A DNA stretch of 64,000 nucleotides from Syntrophaceae bacterium UBA2280 (GCA_002347685.1 DDWS01000063.1:1-64000), one strand, 5' to 3'; counted from the stretch's first letter, positions 52,201 to 60,933 are shown. Notes: generated by a model from the letters alone, not told the origin. Made by a program: numbers and translations.

Positions 52201-52277
52201 AGAAAAATGACGATAATGAAATAATAGATCAGTTGTTTGCGTTTGAGCGCCCATTCAGTCAGGTTAAAAGTTTTCAT
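49215..52277 (-). CDS. RND-family multidrug efflux permease
   Basis: This 1020-residue protein is of the AcrB/HAE-1 type in size and layout. The start is MKTFNLTEWALKRKQLIYYF, followed by two large periplasmic loops, a 12-helix pattern with the proton-relay region LGLLVDDAIIAIEMM (about 405-420) and a C-terminal VLTLLVLPVMYAAW. RND pumps use the proton-motive force to export drugs, bile-like compounds or aromatic acids through HlyD-type and TolC-type partners, which are encoded next to it. The start overlaps the HlyD stop. ATG 52286 is an alternative start. Confidence 0.93.
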   Translation of the reverse strand: MKTFNLTEWALKRKQLIYYFIIVIFLAGIVSYPNLGRMEDPDFTMRVMIVSVAWPGATARQVEEQVTDKIEKKLQETPGLDYLKSYSTPGQSIIYVFLKDETVSAHKIRPTWLEVRNMVNDIKWTLPQGVVGPFFNDRFDDVFGNIYALTGNGFSYEELRVRAENIRRSLLLVPNIKKVELVGVQSEKIYVEIESSKLSRLNIDPVVIMRAIEAQNAMSPSGMLETTSDNVHLRVTGMFENMDDIRNLAISTGGRSFRLGDIATIKRSYSEPPEARMFYNGKPAVGLAASMEEGGNILTLGKNLTKTIAEIQKDLPLGMEINTVSNQPKIVKDSINEFLFHLALAVGVVLLVCFLSLGARSGSIVAFTIPLVIMGVFIFMKILGIPLHKISLGALIIALGLLVDDAIIAIEMMTVKLEQGWQRFDAACYAYTSTAYPRLTGALITCAGFIPVGFSAGASAEFTGAIFSVVTIALLISWVVAGTATPLLGHALINIKPGHGGEDHDIYDTRFYRWFKTVLTWCLTHRRRVLVITLVSFIGSLFLMGLVSQEFFPASTRPEVVVEMRLPQGASLKSTETEALKFARHFDGDNHVAHYSYYVGQGAPRFVLTAEPTLPDTNYAQFVIVAKDFEARTELIKKSQQLLASDFPNVRGNVKIIQLGPSDSYPVMLRVSGNNHEKVREIAEHVSQVMIKDRQLTDVNLNWNEKNKAMRLAINQDKARSLGIDSQTLALNLQAYLSGAPIAEFREKDKTVSIVFRTDAKNRQDLSKIKDLNIHLGGGRYIPLDQIATISLEAEEGLIWRRHLKPTITVQANTITGASGVDRTNHAFAQLESYRKSLPPGYSIEIGGGPEMRLKAMAWLMQPVPVMILVIITLLMFQLQSIPKVILTLLTAPLGIIGASVGLLVTGRPMGFVVQLGMLALAGIIMRNSVILIDQIDRQITAGQSLWNAIINATILRFRPIMLTATAAILAMVPLANSVFWGPMAVAIGGGLLGATVLTLLVLPVMYAAWYKAMPGEKDL

Positions 52278-53394
52278 TATTGGCACCCGTCATCACTTTA
52301 ACTTTTTCACCTTCACGAAGTTTGTGCACGCCGGCCGTTACAATAATATCGCCTGCATTCAATCCGGAGAGAACCTGAACCTGATCATTGCCGAACACGC
52401 CGGTCCGGATCGTGCGAAGGTGAACGGTGATCTGATCGATTACCCAAACCTGCGGCGAGGTTCCCGTCTGATACAGAGCCGAAAGGGGAATAAAAAGGGC
52501 GGTGGATTCGCCGCCTGCTTCATGGATCTGGACGGAGGCCGTCATTCCCAGGCGGACCTGGGCGGAAGCTTGCGCGAGCGCGACCCGCACTTTGTATGTT
52601 CGTGAAACGGCGTCAGCCATCGGCGCAATCTCACGGATTTTTCCTTCAATCGTTACACCGGGTAGCGCCCAGAAGGTAATTTTGGCCTTAGACGATGCCC
52701 GAACGGCGTTAATGCGGTTTTCCGGAACATTGATTTCGATTTCCCGTTCGCCGTCTTGCACCACGGTCACAACAATCTGTCCGGGGCCAACCACCTGTCC
52801 GACTTCGGCTGTAATGGCGGAGACGACACCCGCTTTGTCGGATTGAAGTCGGGTATAGTCCATCTGGTGCGTGCCCTGTGTCTTCATGGCCAGGGCTTGT
52901 TCGTGGGTGGCCCGGGCAATATCGTAAGCCGCTTGATATTGCTCCAGCTGGGAGCGGCTGATGACGTCTTCCAGGAAAAGCTGATGGTAGCGCTTGAGGT
53001 TTTGTTCGGCCAGTTGCAGTTGTGATTTGGCCTGCGCCACCTGGGCCCGCTGGCTTGCGACGCTTTGCTCGATGTCTCTGGCGTCAATCTGCATGAGCGT
53101 TTGACCCGGTTTGACCGCGCTTCCCAGTTTAACATTGCGCGCAATAACCTTGCCGCCAACCTGAAAGGCCAGCTGGCTTTCGTGACGGCTCTTCACTTCG
53201 CCTGCATAAGCATACTGTTCGCCAGCATCGACCGGAGATACGATCATGGCGCGCACCAGCGGCGGCGTTTCAACCTCTGCGTTTGTGCGATTGGCGCTGC
53301 CTGAATATAAAAACCAGACGAGCAGACAAAGACATGCGGCCAGGACGGTAAATCCGTAAATCAGAATTTTCCTTTTCTTGCCGGGGGTGATCAA
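52264..53394 (-). CDS. HlyD/AcrA-type periplasmic adaptor
   Basis: This encodes 376 residues from TTG 53394 (ribosome site AAAGGAG). A single N-terminal helix (about 10-30) anchors it, or it is lipidated upstream of a processed Cys (LVWFLYSGSANRT has no lipobox, so anchoring is more likely). The barrel-sandwich region SQLAFQVGGKVIARNVKLGS is followed by an alpha-hairpin rich in Gln and Ala, then a beta-barrel domain. It links the RND pump to the outer-membrane channel. Its stop overlaps the pump start. Confidence 0.91.
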   Translation of the reverse strand: MITPGKKRKILIYGFTVLAACLCLLVWFLYSGSANRTNAEVETPPLVRAMIVSPVDAGEQYAYAGEVKSRHESQLAFQVGGKVIARNVKLGSAVKPGQTLMQIDARDIEQSVASQRAQVAQAKSQLQLAEQNLKRYHQLFLEDVISRSQLEQYQAAYDIARATHEQALAMKTQGTHQMDYTRLQSDKAGVVSAITAEVGQVVGPGQIVVTVVQDGEREIEINVPENRINAVRASSKAKITFWALPGVTIEGKIREIAPMADAVSRTYKVRVALAQASAQVRLGMTASVQIHEAGGESTALFIPLSALYQTGTSPQVWVIDQITVHLRTIRTGVFGNDQVQVLSGLNAGDIIVTAGVHKLREGEKVKVMTGANNENF

Positions 53395-53460
53395 TTATTT
53401 TCTCCTTTTTGCTTGGTTAATGGTTATGGGTTGCGCGGTTGCTATCCTGGATGATCTTTC

Positions 53461-54816
53461 TTAACGGTAAATATCCAGCAGATTCCTGCCCGTGGCATAA
53501 TGGAGCGCGGCTTCGGCTCTGCGATAATCATAAACGGCCTGAATTTGATTGGTTTCAGCCAGCGTCAGAAGCGTCACGGCATCGAGCACTTCCGTCGCAG
53601 TTCCTATGCCCTGTTCATAACGTTTTTTATTGATCCGCAGATTCTCCTGGGCTTGACCGGCCGCGTCCTGGCTTACCTGAATGCGTGCATAAGCGTTTTG
53701 CAGATGGAGGCTGTGGTATTGCAATTCCATCCGGATTTCATCAGCCAGTCTGGCCCGCTGTTCCAGCAGTTGTTTCTTCTGGCTTTGGGACTTCTGAACA
53801 TTGGCCAGGGCGCGGCCTCCTTCAAACAGATTGATATTGACGCCGAACATCAACGACCAGTTATTTTCATAACGCTGGTGGGGATTTTCCATATAATCGT
53901 TGGAGCCGCGGACATAAAACTTGGGAAGGAATTCTGCCTTGTACATCTTGGTCTCAAAGTCAACGGCGTCGAGGGTGTGATCCACAATCAGGATTTCAGC
54001 ACGAAGCGTTGACGCCTGCTTCCAGAATTCTTCAGCATCGTAAGGGGCGGGTGCGGCGATGATTGCACCCGTGTCCACGGCCAAAACGGAAGCGTAAATC
54101 GGGCGGCTAAGAAGATTGTTTAATTTTGCCGCGCAAAGAGCCTGGCCGTTTTTGGCCGAAAGATGCTTCTGGCGGGCGTCGGAGAGCCGGACTTGCACCT
54201 GCAACAGATCATTGCGTGTAATCACGCCGCCTTCGTAAAGACGGGCTGCGTTTTGTAAATGCGCTTCGAGACGTTCAATTTCTTTGGCCGTGGTTTCGAC
54301 CAGACGTTGGGATTCCAGGTAATCGTAAAAGAACCGGGTGAAGTCAAGCGCCATGGCATTGCGGATTCGGGTTGTGTCGTGCTTTTTCGCTTCCAGCATC
54401 ATGCGGCTTGCATCATAACGGGAGAGGTTGCCCCGGAAATCGAAGAGGATCTGCTGAATACTGATGCTGTACGCATAATAATCGGCCACGGCCGTTTCGA
54501 CTTCCGCGCCGTTGAGGACGGAGGTCGGTGTGTGGGCCAGGCTCGTATGCGAGGCGGACGCACTGATGGTTGGAAGCAGCGCTGCGCGGGCTATTTTCAT
54601 GTCGGATTCGGCCATGGCTTCACTTAGCCTGGCGATTTTTACGACCCGGCTGTCTTCTGTGACGATTCTTAAACCCTCCTGAAGTGTCAAGGGGAGGTTC
54701 TGTGCCATTGCCGGACAGGCAGTGCCCATGACGTTGATCAGTGCAAACACCAGCCAAAGGTTAGGTTTCATGAGTGCCTGTCTTTTGTTTGGAATGGGAA
54801 TGAAGTGTTTATGCAT
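53461..54816 (-). CDS. TolC-family outer-membrane channel
   Basis: This encodes about 451 residues. The start ATG 54816 is preferred because GGAGGG precedes it. ATG 54771 is also possible. A signal peptide ends at TACPAMAQ. The two long repeats of helices and strands with LTLQEGLRIV, RYDASRMMLEAKKHDTTRIR and YEQGIGTATEVLDAVTLLT are characteristic of TolC/OprM proteins. It completes the tripartite efflux system. The start region overlaps the end of the small gene upstream. Confidence 0.92.
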   Translation of the reverse strand: MHKHFIPIPNKRQALMKPNLWLVFALINVMGTACPAMAQNLPLTLQEGLRIVTEDSRVVKIARLSEAMAESDMKIARAALLPTISASASHTSLAHTPTSVLNGAEVETAVADYYAYSISIQQILFDFRGNLSRYDASRMMLEAKKHDTTRIRNAMALDFTRFFYDYLESQRLVETTAKEIERLEAHLQNAARLYEGGVITRNDLLQVQVRLSDARQKHLSAKNGQALCAAKLNNLLSRPIYASVLAVDTGAIIAAPAPYDAEEFWKQASTLRAEILIVDHTLDAVDFETKMYKAEFLPKFYVRGSNDYMENPHQRYENNWSLMFGVNINLFEGGRALANVQKSQSQKKQLLEQRARLADEIRMELQYHSLHLQNAYARIQVSQDAAGQAQENLRINKKRYEQGIGTATEVLDAVTLLTLAETNQIQAVYDYRRAEAALHYATGRNLLDIYR

Positions 54817-55090
54817 GACCCTCCATGAGCCAGCAGTTATAATCCACAAGTCCGAATTGTTTTAATACTTCAGTGATGTAAATCCCCACTTCCGTACCCC
54901 GGACTTTACCGTCATCGCTTTGTGATATGATGACAATCGCCAGATCTCCGGGTATGGAATCGTGAACGCAGAAATGTGCCTGGGATAAATTGTACTTTTT
55001 GACGATCAGGCAAATTTTCTTCATGTACCCGCGGGCTTTTTTCTCAAAAGGTGCCGACGTTCTGAGGGATATGATTTCCATATATTTCAT
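54809..55090 (-). CDS. Conserved small protein, first gene of the efflux operon
   Basis: This encodes 93 residues; a start at ATG 55081 (MEIISLRT) is also possible. Features are a SLRTSAPFEKKARGYMKKIC N-terminus, then LSQAHFCVHDSIPGDLAIVI and a C-terminal VDYNCWLMEGHA. The family is unknown to me. It overlaps the TolC-type gene, so it is translationally linked to efflux. A truncated paralogue of its start lies at 58402-58470. In both places the gene is divergent to a sigma-54 activator or its relic. Confidence 0.6.
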   Translation of the reverse strand: MKYMEIISLRTSAPFEKKARGYMKKICLIVKKYNLSQAHFCVHDSIPGDLAIVIISQSDDGKVRGTEVGIYITEVLKQFGLVDYNCWLMEGHA

Positions 55091-55185
55091 ATTTTATTCT
55101 CCTTTATGCGGATTCATTTGCTAAAAGGATGCCAATAGATAATATATAATAAAATCAATGATATATGGAATTAGTTGTTTTAAAA

Positions 55186-55203
55186 GTGTGCGATTGCGCA
55201 CAC
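55186..55203. promoter_or_regulatory. 18-bp palindrome in the efflux operon control region
   Basis: GTGTGCG-ATTG-CGCACAC is perfect over 7-bp arms. It lies between the small gene and the regulator relic and is a likely binding site for the sigma-54 activator family encoded at 58661, by position only. Confidence 0.55.
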
Positions 55204-55281
55204 ATAACTATCTTATTACATATATAGTGCGTTTAAGTGTGGAATGAGATATCAATCATCAAGTTAGTAAACGGATGACCT

Positions 55282-55350
55282 CATGGTCGATGAAAGAGAT
55301 ATTTTTCGGGAAGCCACGCTGCGAATATGCAGCAGTCCTGGAAATAAATA
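55282..55350 (+). pseudogene. 5' relic of a GAF/sigma-54 regulator gene
   Basis: ATG GTC GAT GAA begins MVDERDIFREATLRICSSPG before TAA. This matches the start of the regulator at 58661 (VDEKDFFREATLRICGSL). Everything after about 20 codons is lost. It marks an ancient second copy of the regulator locus. Confidence 0.75.
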
Positions 55351-55406
55351 ATGAAAAGGCACTTCACACTGCTTGATATATTCTTTCTTGTAGTAGGGCT
55401 GCCTAT

Positions 55407-56303
55407 TCATCGATAACCCGGAGATTTATCTTCAACCAGCAAAATTTTTACATGAGGATCAGCAAGCAGTTTGCTTTGCCTCAATTTCAAGGCAAAGGGA
55501 TTGTCTGAAAAGTGCCATAGAAGAATGTCAAAACCACGGAGATATTTTGTTATTAACTCATATTGTGTCTGATTCGCAGACACCGCGTTTACCTTGCTTC
55601 GGGAAAGATTGTCGATGATTTCCGCCATGTGTTGCTTGATCTCCCTTTTGCTATGTGAACCGGGTGGCAGGGTTGGAAGATAGTAACTTGTATAAAAGCC
55701 ATGACTGGAAAACACCCCAAGGTGTTCCGATTGTGACGATTCGATGATGATATTCGGCAAAATATTATATTTTTCAGAAATTATGGAAAGTTCTTTCACT
55801 GCGGCATTCTTGTTTCTGCTGTTAAGGTTTTTCAAATCAAGCCAGTAAAAAAGCTTTTCGGGATGGTCGACTTCTGCCAAAAGCGTGTCAAGGGACAAAG
55901 CGATGGAGTGCGTCGATGGATGACGGACGTCAAAGAAACCTTCTTCATGATAGAACACGTCGATTTCCACACCAGCATACCGGGATTTGGCATACCGGAT
56001 TCGTTCAAGGCTGTTGACACGATGCAAAAATATTTTTTCAGGAAAGTTTTTTTCGGACAACGCATCAGGTGATGGCGTGAAATGAACATCCGGCAGCGTG
56101 AAGAAGTTGGATGGACGCCAGATTTCCTCGATAGTAAACAACAGATAAAAAAGCACCATGATGCCAGCTGACCAGATAATTATGCGAACGATCAACAAAT
56201 GATATGGTTTTGGCAGATAAAAAGGTTTATGCGGCTTCTTGCCGGTTGATATGCTTGATTCTTGACTTTCCCCATGCGGAGTTCTGAATCCGTTATCGCA
56301 CAT
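55407..56303 (-). CDS. Membrane-anchored GDPD-like protein
   Basis: This encodes 298 residues from ATG 56303, which overlaps the last codons of the sulfatase gene (coupled translation). One membrane helix lies near 37-60 (LIVRIIIWSAGIMVLFYLLF). The outer domain resembles glycerophosphodiester phosphodiesterase TIM barrels: FLHRVNSLERIRYAK, then FYHEEGFFDVRHP with a His in place of the catalytic loop and a YWLDLKNLN strand. The first Glu of the usual H-R-G...E-N-T motif seems to be changed, so catalysis is uncertain. Context with an LTA-synthase-like enzyme suggests work on glycerophosphate or lipid-linked groups. Confidence 0.65.
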   Translation of the reverse strand: MCDNGFRTPHGESQESSISTGKKPHKPFYLPKPYHLLIVRIIIWSAGIMVLFYLLFTIEEIWRPSNFFTLPDVHFTPSPDALSEKNFPEKIFLHRVNSLERIRYAKSRYAGVEIDVFYHEEGFFDVRHPSTHSIALSLDTLLAEVDHPEKLFYWLDLKNLNSRNKNAAVKELSIISEKYNILPNIIIESSQSEHLGVFSSHGFYTSYYLPTLPPGSHSKREIKQHMAEIIDNLSRSKVNAVSANQTQYELITKYLRGFDILLWHFSDNPFALKLRQSKLLADPHVKILLVEDKSPGYR

Positions 56304-58290
56304 GGTGTTGTATGTCCTCTTTTCTACAGATTCTATCCTGTTTAATGGCTGTGGTCGCTTCCTGGAGATAGGATAACAGCTGTTTTTTGAATTGCAAGGT
56401 TCGATCAGGCCAGTCATTCACAAGGTTTATGCTCAGCATTTCATCGGTCCGATAGGCAAAAAGGCCATCGGAATCTTTCAGATCGCTGAGGAAAAGATAA
56501 TCGTCCGTGATGAGACCATACTGTGTTCCATATTTAACCACGGCGAAACGTTTTTCACCTGGATGGAGGAGCGATCGGCCCATGCTGGCATGTATATCCG
56601 GAAACTGAAGCAGGTCCAGGAGCGTGGGCAGGATATCGACCTGTGAAGCAATGCGGTCATCGCGTCCCGATTTTACAAATCCCGGGGAATAGATCAACAA
56701 TGGGACATGATAAGTGGAGCGAAAATGATTATGTGTTGCGTCATATGGATGATCTCCAACAATAATGAACACAGTATTGTCGAACCAGGCTTGCCGGCGT
56801 GCCTGATCAAAGAATTGCTCCAGGCTGTAGTCTGAGTAGCGTAAGACCTGGCGGTATTTGCTTTCGTGTGCGAAAGGTACGAATATGGATTGCAGATCAA
56901 TGGGGATCGTAAGCGGGTCGTGGGGTGACAGAGAGTAAATTACCGATAAAAAAGGCGTTTGAAAACGGTTTAAACGTTTTAGCGCATCGAGAAAAAATTT
57001 GTGATCATAGACGCCCCAGGTGCCGTCCCAGTCTGCTTTTGTTAAATGCGGAAAATTTTCCATGCCATAATAATGATGGAAACCGGCCAGGCGTGAATAG
57101 GCGTCAAAACCCATCGATCCGGTTTTCGCCCCATGATGAAAGGATGTCGTATAGCCATGCCGGGAGAATATTGTTCCAATACCGAGAAATGTGTTCAACT
57201 CTGAAAGTGAACCGATCAGCGGCGCATTGAGTACATGGGGTAACGACGCCAGAATAGCCGGTATCGCTTCAAGGGAGCGCTGTCCGCAGGACATGAAGTT
57301 TGTGAAAAGCAACCCTTCAGAAGCCAGATGATCAAAAAAAGGGGTTGCGGAAGAAGCACCAAGGTCCCCAACGTGTCCTGCACTCCAACTCTCCATAACA
57401 AGAATCACGACATTGTGATTTTGCGGTGAACCCTGCACCAGAGACGCACGTAAAAAAGGATAGTTGGGATCTATGTTGTGTTCATTCGGCCGGTACAACA
57501 TTGCCTGTAGTCTCTGTCGCGCCAGTGTTTCGTCCAGGAAAGTAAGCTCTTGCAGGCTTTGCTGGTTTAAACTCAGAATGACGTTGAATGGTGTATTGAG
57601 CGCGATATAGCCCAGTGCATAATTGTTGGAAAAGAAGGCATGGCTTTGTCGAATTGGCTGACTTTGCAGACCTCCCCGAATTCCGAGCACAATGAGACCG
57701 ATCAGCAGAATCAGGAAAGTTAAATCCCGGAAGAAATTGAAACGATATGTCATGCGCGCCGCGAAAAAGGAAAAGAATCTCTTCCTTGTCCGGATTAGTA
57801 CCACACTAAATGCGGCAAACAACAGCAATAGATCCCAGTATTCGTATGCTATGTTGGGAAGCATAGTTGTGATTTCACAGCTCATCATCAGCGGCTCGTA
57901 GGTCATCCGGCGAAAAACGAGTCGATAGTATGGATAATCCGCTATGGTCAGGAATATTCCTGTCAGATTGATCATGCAGAAAATCAAAAACAGACCATTG
58001 CCGAACCAGTGCATCCGTGCTGGATAACCCGGCAGGTTGTATAAACTAAATATGACAGCATTGAGCATAAAAATGGCCGAAAGATCAAATCTCAGCCCAT
58101 GGACAAAGGCCCTCATCATCAGTTCGATAGGGACGTCGTTGAAATATGGCTGGTTGTATACTAGGAATCCGAAACGCAGCAGGGTATAAACAATTAATAG
58201 AAAGACAGTTGCCAATACAGTGATTTGAAATTGTTTGGGCAATAAATAATTAATTATTTCAACTTTTGAGATCTGTCGATAATGTTTCAT
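56293..58290 (-). CDS. LTA-synthase-like membrane sulfatase/phosphoglycerol transferase
   Basis: This 665-residue protein has five N-terminal membrane helices (about 25-235) and an alkaline-phosphatase-fold domain: NHNVVILVMESWSAGHVG (about 290-307), HDPLTIP and FIIVGDHPYDATHNHF (about 502-518), with the conserved metal-binding Glu/Asp/His residues. Such enzymes transfer glycerol phosphate or phosphoethanolamine or hydrolyse sulfate on envelope polymers. In Gram-negative species they modify periplasmic glycans or lipid A. Its stop overlaps the GDPD-like start. Confidence 0.88.
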   Translation of the reverse strand: MKHYRQISKVEIINYLLPKQFQITVLATVFLLIVYTLLRFGFLVYNQPYFNDVPIELMMRAFVHGLRFDLSAIFMLNAVIFSLYNLPGYPARMHWFGNGLFLIFCMINLTGIFLTIADYPYYRLVFRRMTYEPLMMSCEITTMLPNIAYEYWDLLLLFAAFSVVLIRTRKRFFSFFAARMTYRFNFFRDLTFLILLIGLIVLGIRGGLQSQPIRQSHAFFSNNYALGYIALNTPFNVILSLNQQSLQELTFLDETLARQRLQAMLYRPNEHNIDPNYPFLRASLVQGSPQNHNVVILVMESWSAGHVGDLGASSATPFFDHLASEGLLFTNFMSCGQRSLEAIPAILASLPHVLNAPLIGSLSELNTFLGIGTIFSRHGYTTSFHHGAKTGSMGFDAYSRLAGFHHYYGMENFPHLTKADWDGTWGVYDHKFFLDALKRLNRFQTPFLSVIYSLSPHDPLTIPIDLQSIFVPFAHESKYRQVLRYSDYSLEQFFDQARRQAWFDNTVFIIVGDHPYDATHNHFRSTYHVPLLIYSPGFVKSGRDDRIASQVDILPTLLDLLQFPDIHASMGRSLLHPGEKRFAVVKYGTQYGLITDDYLFLSDLKDSDGLFAYRTDEMLSINLVNDWPDRTLQFKKQLLSYLQEATTAIKQDRICRKEDIQHHVR

Positions 58291-58401
58291 TTCATCCGGT
58301 AGTCATCTAAGCCGTGCAGGGTTAATGGAGGCGAATAATCACTTGATTCTTATGTTCTTTTTCGAAGATGAAGATGTTTTTAACGATCCAGTAAAATATC
58401 C

Positions 58402-58470
58402 TCATGTGCCTTCGAGCCTTTTCGCAAAAGGTGCCGACGTTCTAAGGGATATCATTTCCAACCATTTCAT
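58402..58470 (-). pseudogene. Truncated paralogue of the small efflux-operon protein
   Basis: On the minus strand ATG 58470 (ribosome site GAGGAGGG) gives MKWLEMISLRTSAPFAKRLE then a stop after 22 codons. It matches the start of the gene at 55090 (MKYMEIISLRTSAPFEKKAR). Confidence 0.7.
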
Positions 58471-58660
58471 GGTTTGCCCTCCTCGAAGGCTTTTCATGTG
58501 CTTGAAACGTGCCAAGGCAATTCTTTTGTAATTACATGTAAATATAATATAATATATTTGGTGGTATTTTATTCAGCATAAAATAGTGTTGAATAAAACA
58601 TTAAATGTGATAAAGTGCGGAATAAAACATTGCGATGAGTTTACTGGGGGAGCGAAGATA

Positions 58661-60220
58661 GTGGTCGATGAAAAAGATTTTTTTAGAGAAGCTACGTTGA
58701 GAATTTGCGGCAGTCTGGAAATTGAAAAAGCGCTCTGGGACTGTTTGATGTATCTGCGCCAGTATATCCCCGCCGATTTCATCATGATGAGTACGTATGA
58801 TCCCGCTACGGGCGTTGGTGAAGTCCTTGCAGAAGCGGATGTGAAAGGCGGAAAGATTACCGCTCATAAGTCGACGCCGCTTCAAGATGAGCGCAGCGCC
58901 ATCATGAAAATTATCAACAGTACCCAGTCGACGCCGATGATTGTGGTGGCAGATCGTGTGGGTGACCACCCAATTATGCGCTCGTTTTCCCAATTCGGCA
59001 TCAAACCGGATGCGGCGGTGATGGCCATAGGGCCAAAGCCGGAATGGAACATGTTCGGCGGCATTGCCGTGGGGAACCATGCGGGAGAAAAATTTACCGA
59101 GGAACATCAGCGACTCTTCACGCTTTTAAACGAACCGTTTGCCATTGCCTTTATCAACTATGTTCGCTATCGGGAGGTTTTGCGTCTCAAAGATATTCTT
59201 GTCGACGATAACAAGTATTTGCAAGATGAGCTGCGTCAGCAGGCCGGTGAAGAAATTGTCGGCGCTAATTACGGTTTAAAGCAGGTCATGGAAATGGTGC
59301 GCCAGGTATCACCGCTTACCAGTCCTGTGCTTCTCCTGGGTGAGACGGGAACGGGGAAGGAAGTGATTGCGACCGCGATCCACAATTTGTCGCCGCGTCA
59401 TAACGGACCTTTCATCAAGGTCAATTGTGGGGCGATTCCGGAATCGCTCATGGACACTGAACTCTTCGGACACGAAAAAGGCGCGTTCACGGGAGCGTTT
59501 TTTCAGAAGCGCGGACGGTTTGAGCGGGCTGATGGCGGTACGATCTTCCTGGATGAAATAGGCGAACTGACACCCGGCGCACAGATTCGCCTCCTGCGTG
59601 TCATTCAGGAGAAGGAAATCGAACGGGTGGGCGGATCGGGACCGATAGCGCTCGACATCCGCGTGATTGCAGCGACACACCGCAATCTGGATATTATGCT
59701 GACGGAGGGGAAATTTCGTGAAGACCTGTATTTTCGCTTGAAAGTCTTTCCCATTTTGATTCCGCCACTACGCGAGCGGTGCGCCGATATTCCCGCGTTG
59801 GTGCAGCATTTCATCATGAAGAAAACCCGTGAAATGGGGCTGGTGGAAATCCCCACTCTTGCTTCGGTCGCCATCTCCCGCCTGATGCAATACGGCTGGC
59901 CGGGTAATGTCCGCGAACTGCAAAATGCCGTGGAGCGTGCCATCATTCTTGGTCAGGGCAGGCCGCTGATCTTCGATGATATCGGTGAAGCCGCAAAGAA
60001 AATAGTATCCTTGACGCTTCCCATCAATATTGGAGAAGTCGGTGGTCTTGATCAAACGATCGCGCAGCATATTATGCGGGCGCTGGAAATGACAGACGGC
60101 CGCGTAGGCGGTGAAAAGGGTGCCGCAAAGCTCCTGAAAATAAACCCCTCCACCCTGCGCACTAAAATGAGAAAGCTAAATATTCCATTCGGTCGAAACA
60201 CAGGTGAAGGATACTTATAA
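58661..60220 (+). CDS. GAF-domain sigma-54 transcription activator
   Basis: This encodes 519 residues from GTG 58661 (ribosome site GGGGGAG, 8 bases away). An N-terminal GAF-like domain (about 20-175) senses a ligand. A short linker precedes a sigma-54 AAA+ domain with GETGTGKE (about 227-234), GAFTGA (about 274-279), DEIGELTPGAQIR and GNVRELQN. A Fis-type helix-turn-helix ends it (GGEKGAAKLLKINPSTLRTK). There is no receiver domain, so it is ligand- rather than phosphorylation-controlled. A relic of a second copy lies at 55282 beside the efflux operon, and that operon is its likely target. Confidence 0.9.
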   Translation: MVDEKDFFREATLRICGSLEIEKALWDCLMYLRQYIPADFIMMSTYDPATGVGEVLAEADVKGGKITAHKSTPLQDERSAIMKIINSTQSTPMIVVADRVGDHPIMRSFSQFGIKPDAAVMAIGPKPEWNMFGGIAVGNHAGEKFTEEHQRLFTLLNEPFAIAFINYVRYREVLRLKDILVDDNKYLQDELRQQAGEEIVGANYGLKQVMEMVRQVSPLTSPVLLLGETGTGKEVIATAIHNLSPRHNGPFIKVNCGAIPESLMDTELFGHEKGAFTGAFFQKRGRFERADGGTIFLDEIGELTPGAQIRLLRVIQEKEIERVGGSGPIALDIRVIAATHRNLDIMLTEGKFREDLYFRLKVFPILIPPLRERCADIPALVQHFIMKKTREMGLVEIPTLASVAISRLMQYGWPGNVRELQNAVERAIILGQGRPLIFDDIGEAAKKIVSLTLPINIGEVGGLDQTIAQHIMRALEMTDGRVGGEKGAAKLLKINPSTLRTKMRKLNIPFGRNTGEGYL

Positions 60221-60308
60221 GCTGACCCCGAAAGATAACCCCGCTTGCATTTCTCCATGAGCGTTGAAGTGATTGCCCAAAGGACGGATTGAATTTCTAC
60301 AATTGTAT
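60221..60308. other. Gap after the regulator
   Basis: Short non-coding gap. No terminator with a U-tract seen. Confidence 0.3.
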
Positions 60309-60457
60309 ATATGCATGAGAAAGAGGCCCATAATCAGGAAACGGATACTTTCAGCGCCCCGAGAAGATGAAAAAGATTTGTTGAATAAAAAACGTAAATG
60401 ATTTAGCAAAAGAAAACCCGGCAACAAAGATCGATCAGCAAAAAACCGGATGGAACG
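60309..60457 (+). repeat. Dispersed 149-bp repeat, copy 2
   Basis: Similar to 22198-22346 in the same orientation. One frame gives a short basic peptide (MRKRPIIRKRILSAPREDEK) before a stop, also partly present in copy 1. It may be the end of a mobile-element gene or a decayed small gene. Confidence 0.75.
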
Positions 60458-60900
60458 GAAAAAGAGCCTGCGTCGTAATGAGTTATTCTACAGGCTCGTT
60501 AAACATTTCAAACGCAAATCATTAAAATATTTATTCACTGTTCTTGACTCGTAGATGCAAGAGATAAAAGTACGCTTCAGCCGGATGAATCTATCTATTA
60601 TCCAGACAGCAATATTTCCCTTACATCTTAATCATCCAAAATCCTGAAAGAATTTGACGACCATATTTCTGCCGTCTAAATCTCAATTATTTTGTAAACA
60701 AAAGCATTGATAATGATTTGAGCTCAAGTATTCACCAACGTTATCTGTGGAGAATCTGCTGCAAGAAGCTACCCGATTCCGCTGCAAGACGGCAGGTTTT
60801 TGCGATGTGGCGGAGTGACCCATGGCCCATCACCTTAAACTAAAAATATCCCCCTTAGTTCCGTGATATGGAATGAGTCCATGGTAGAAAGGAGCTGTTC
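60458..60900. other. Intergenic, no gene seen
   Basis: AT-rich, mostly stop-filled. It should carry the promoter of the ClpP-like operon. I do not see a clear one. Confidence 0.35.
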
Positions 60901-60933
60901 GGAAGAATGAAAAACAGGGGAGGTTTAGAAAGT

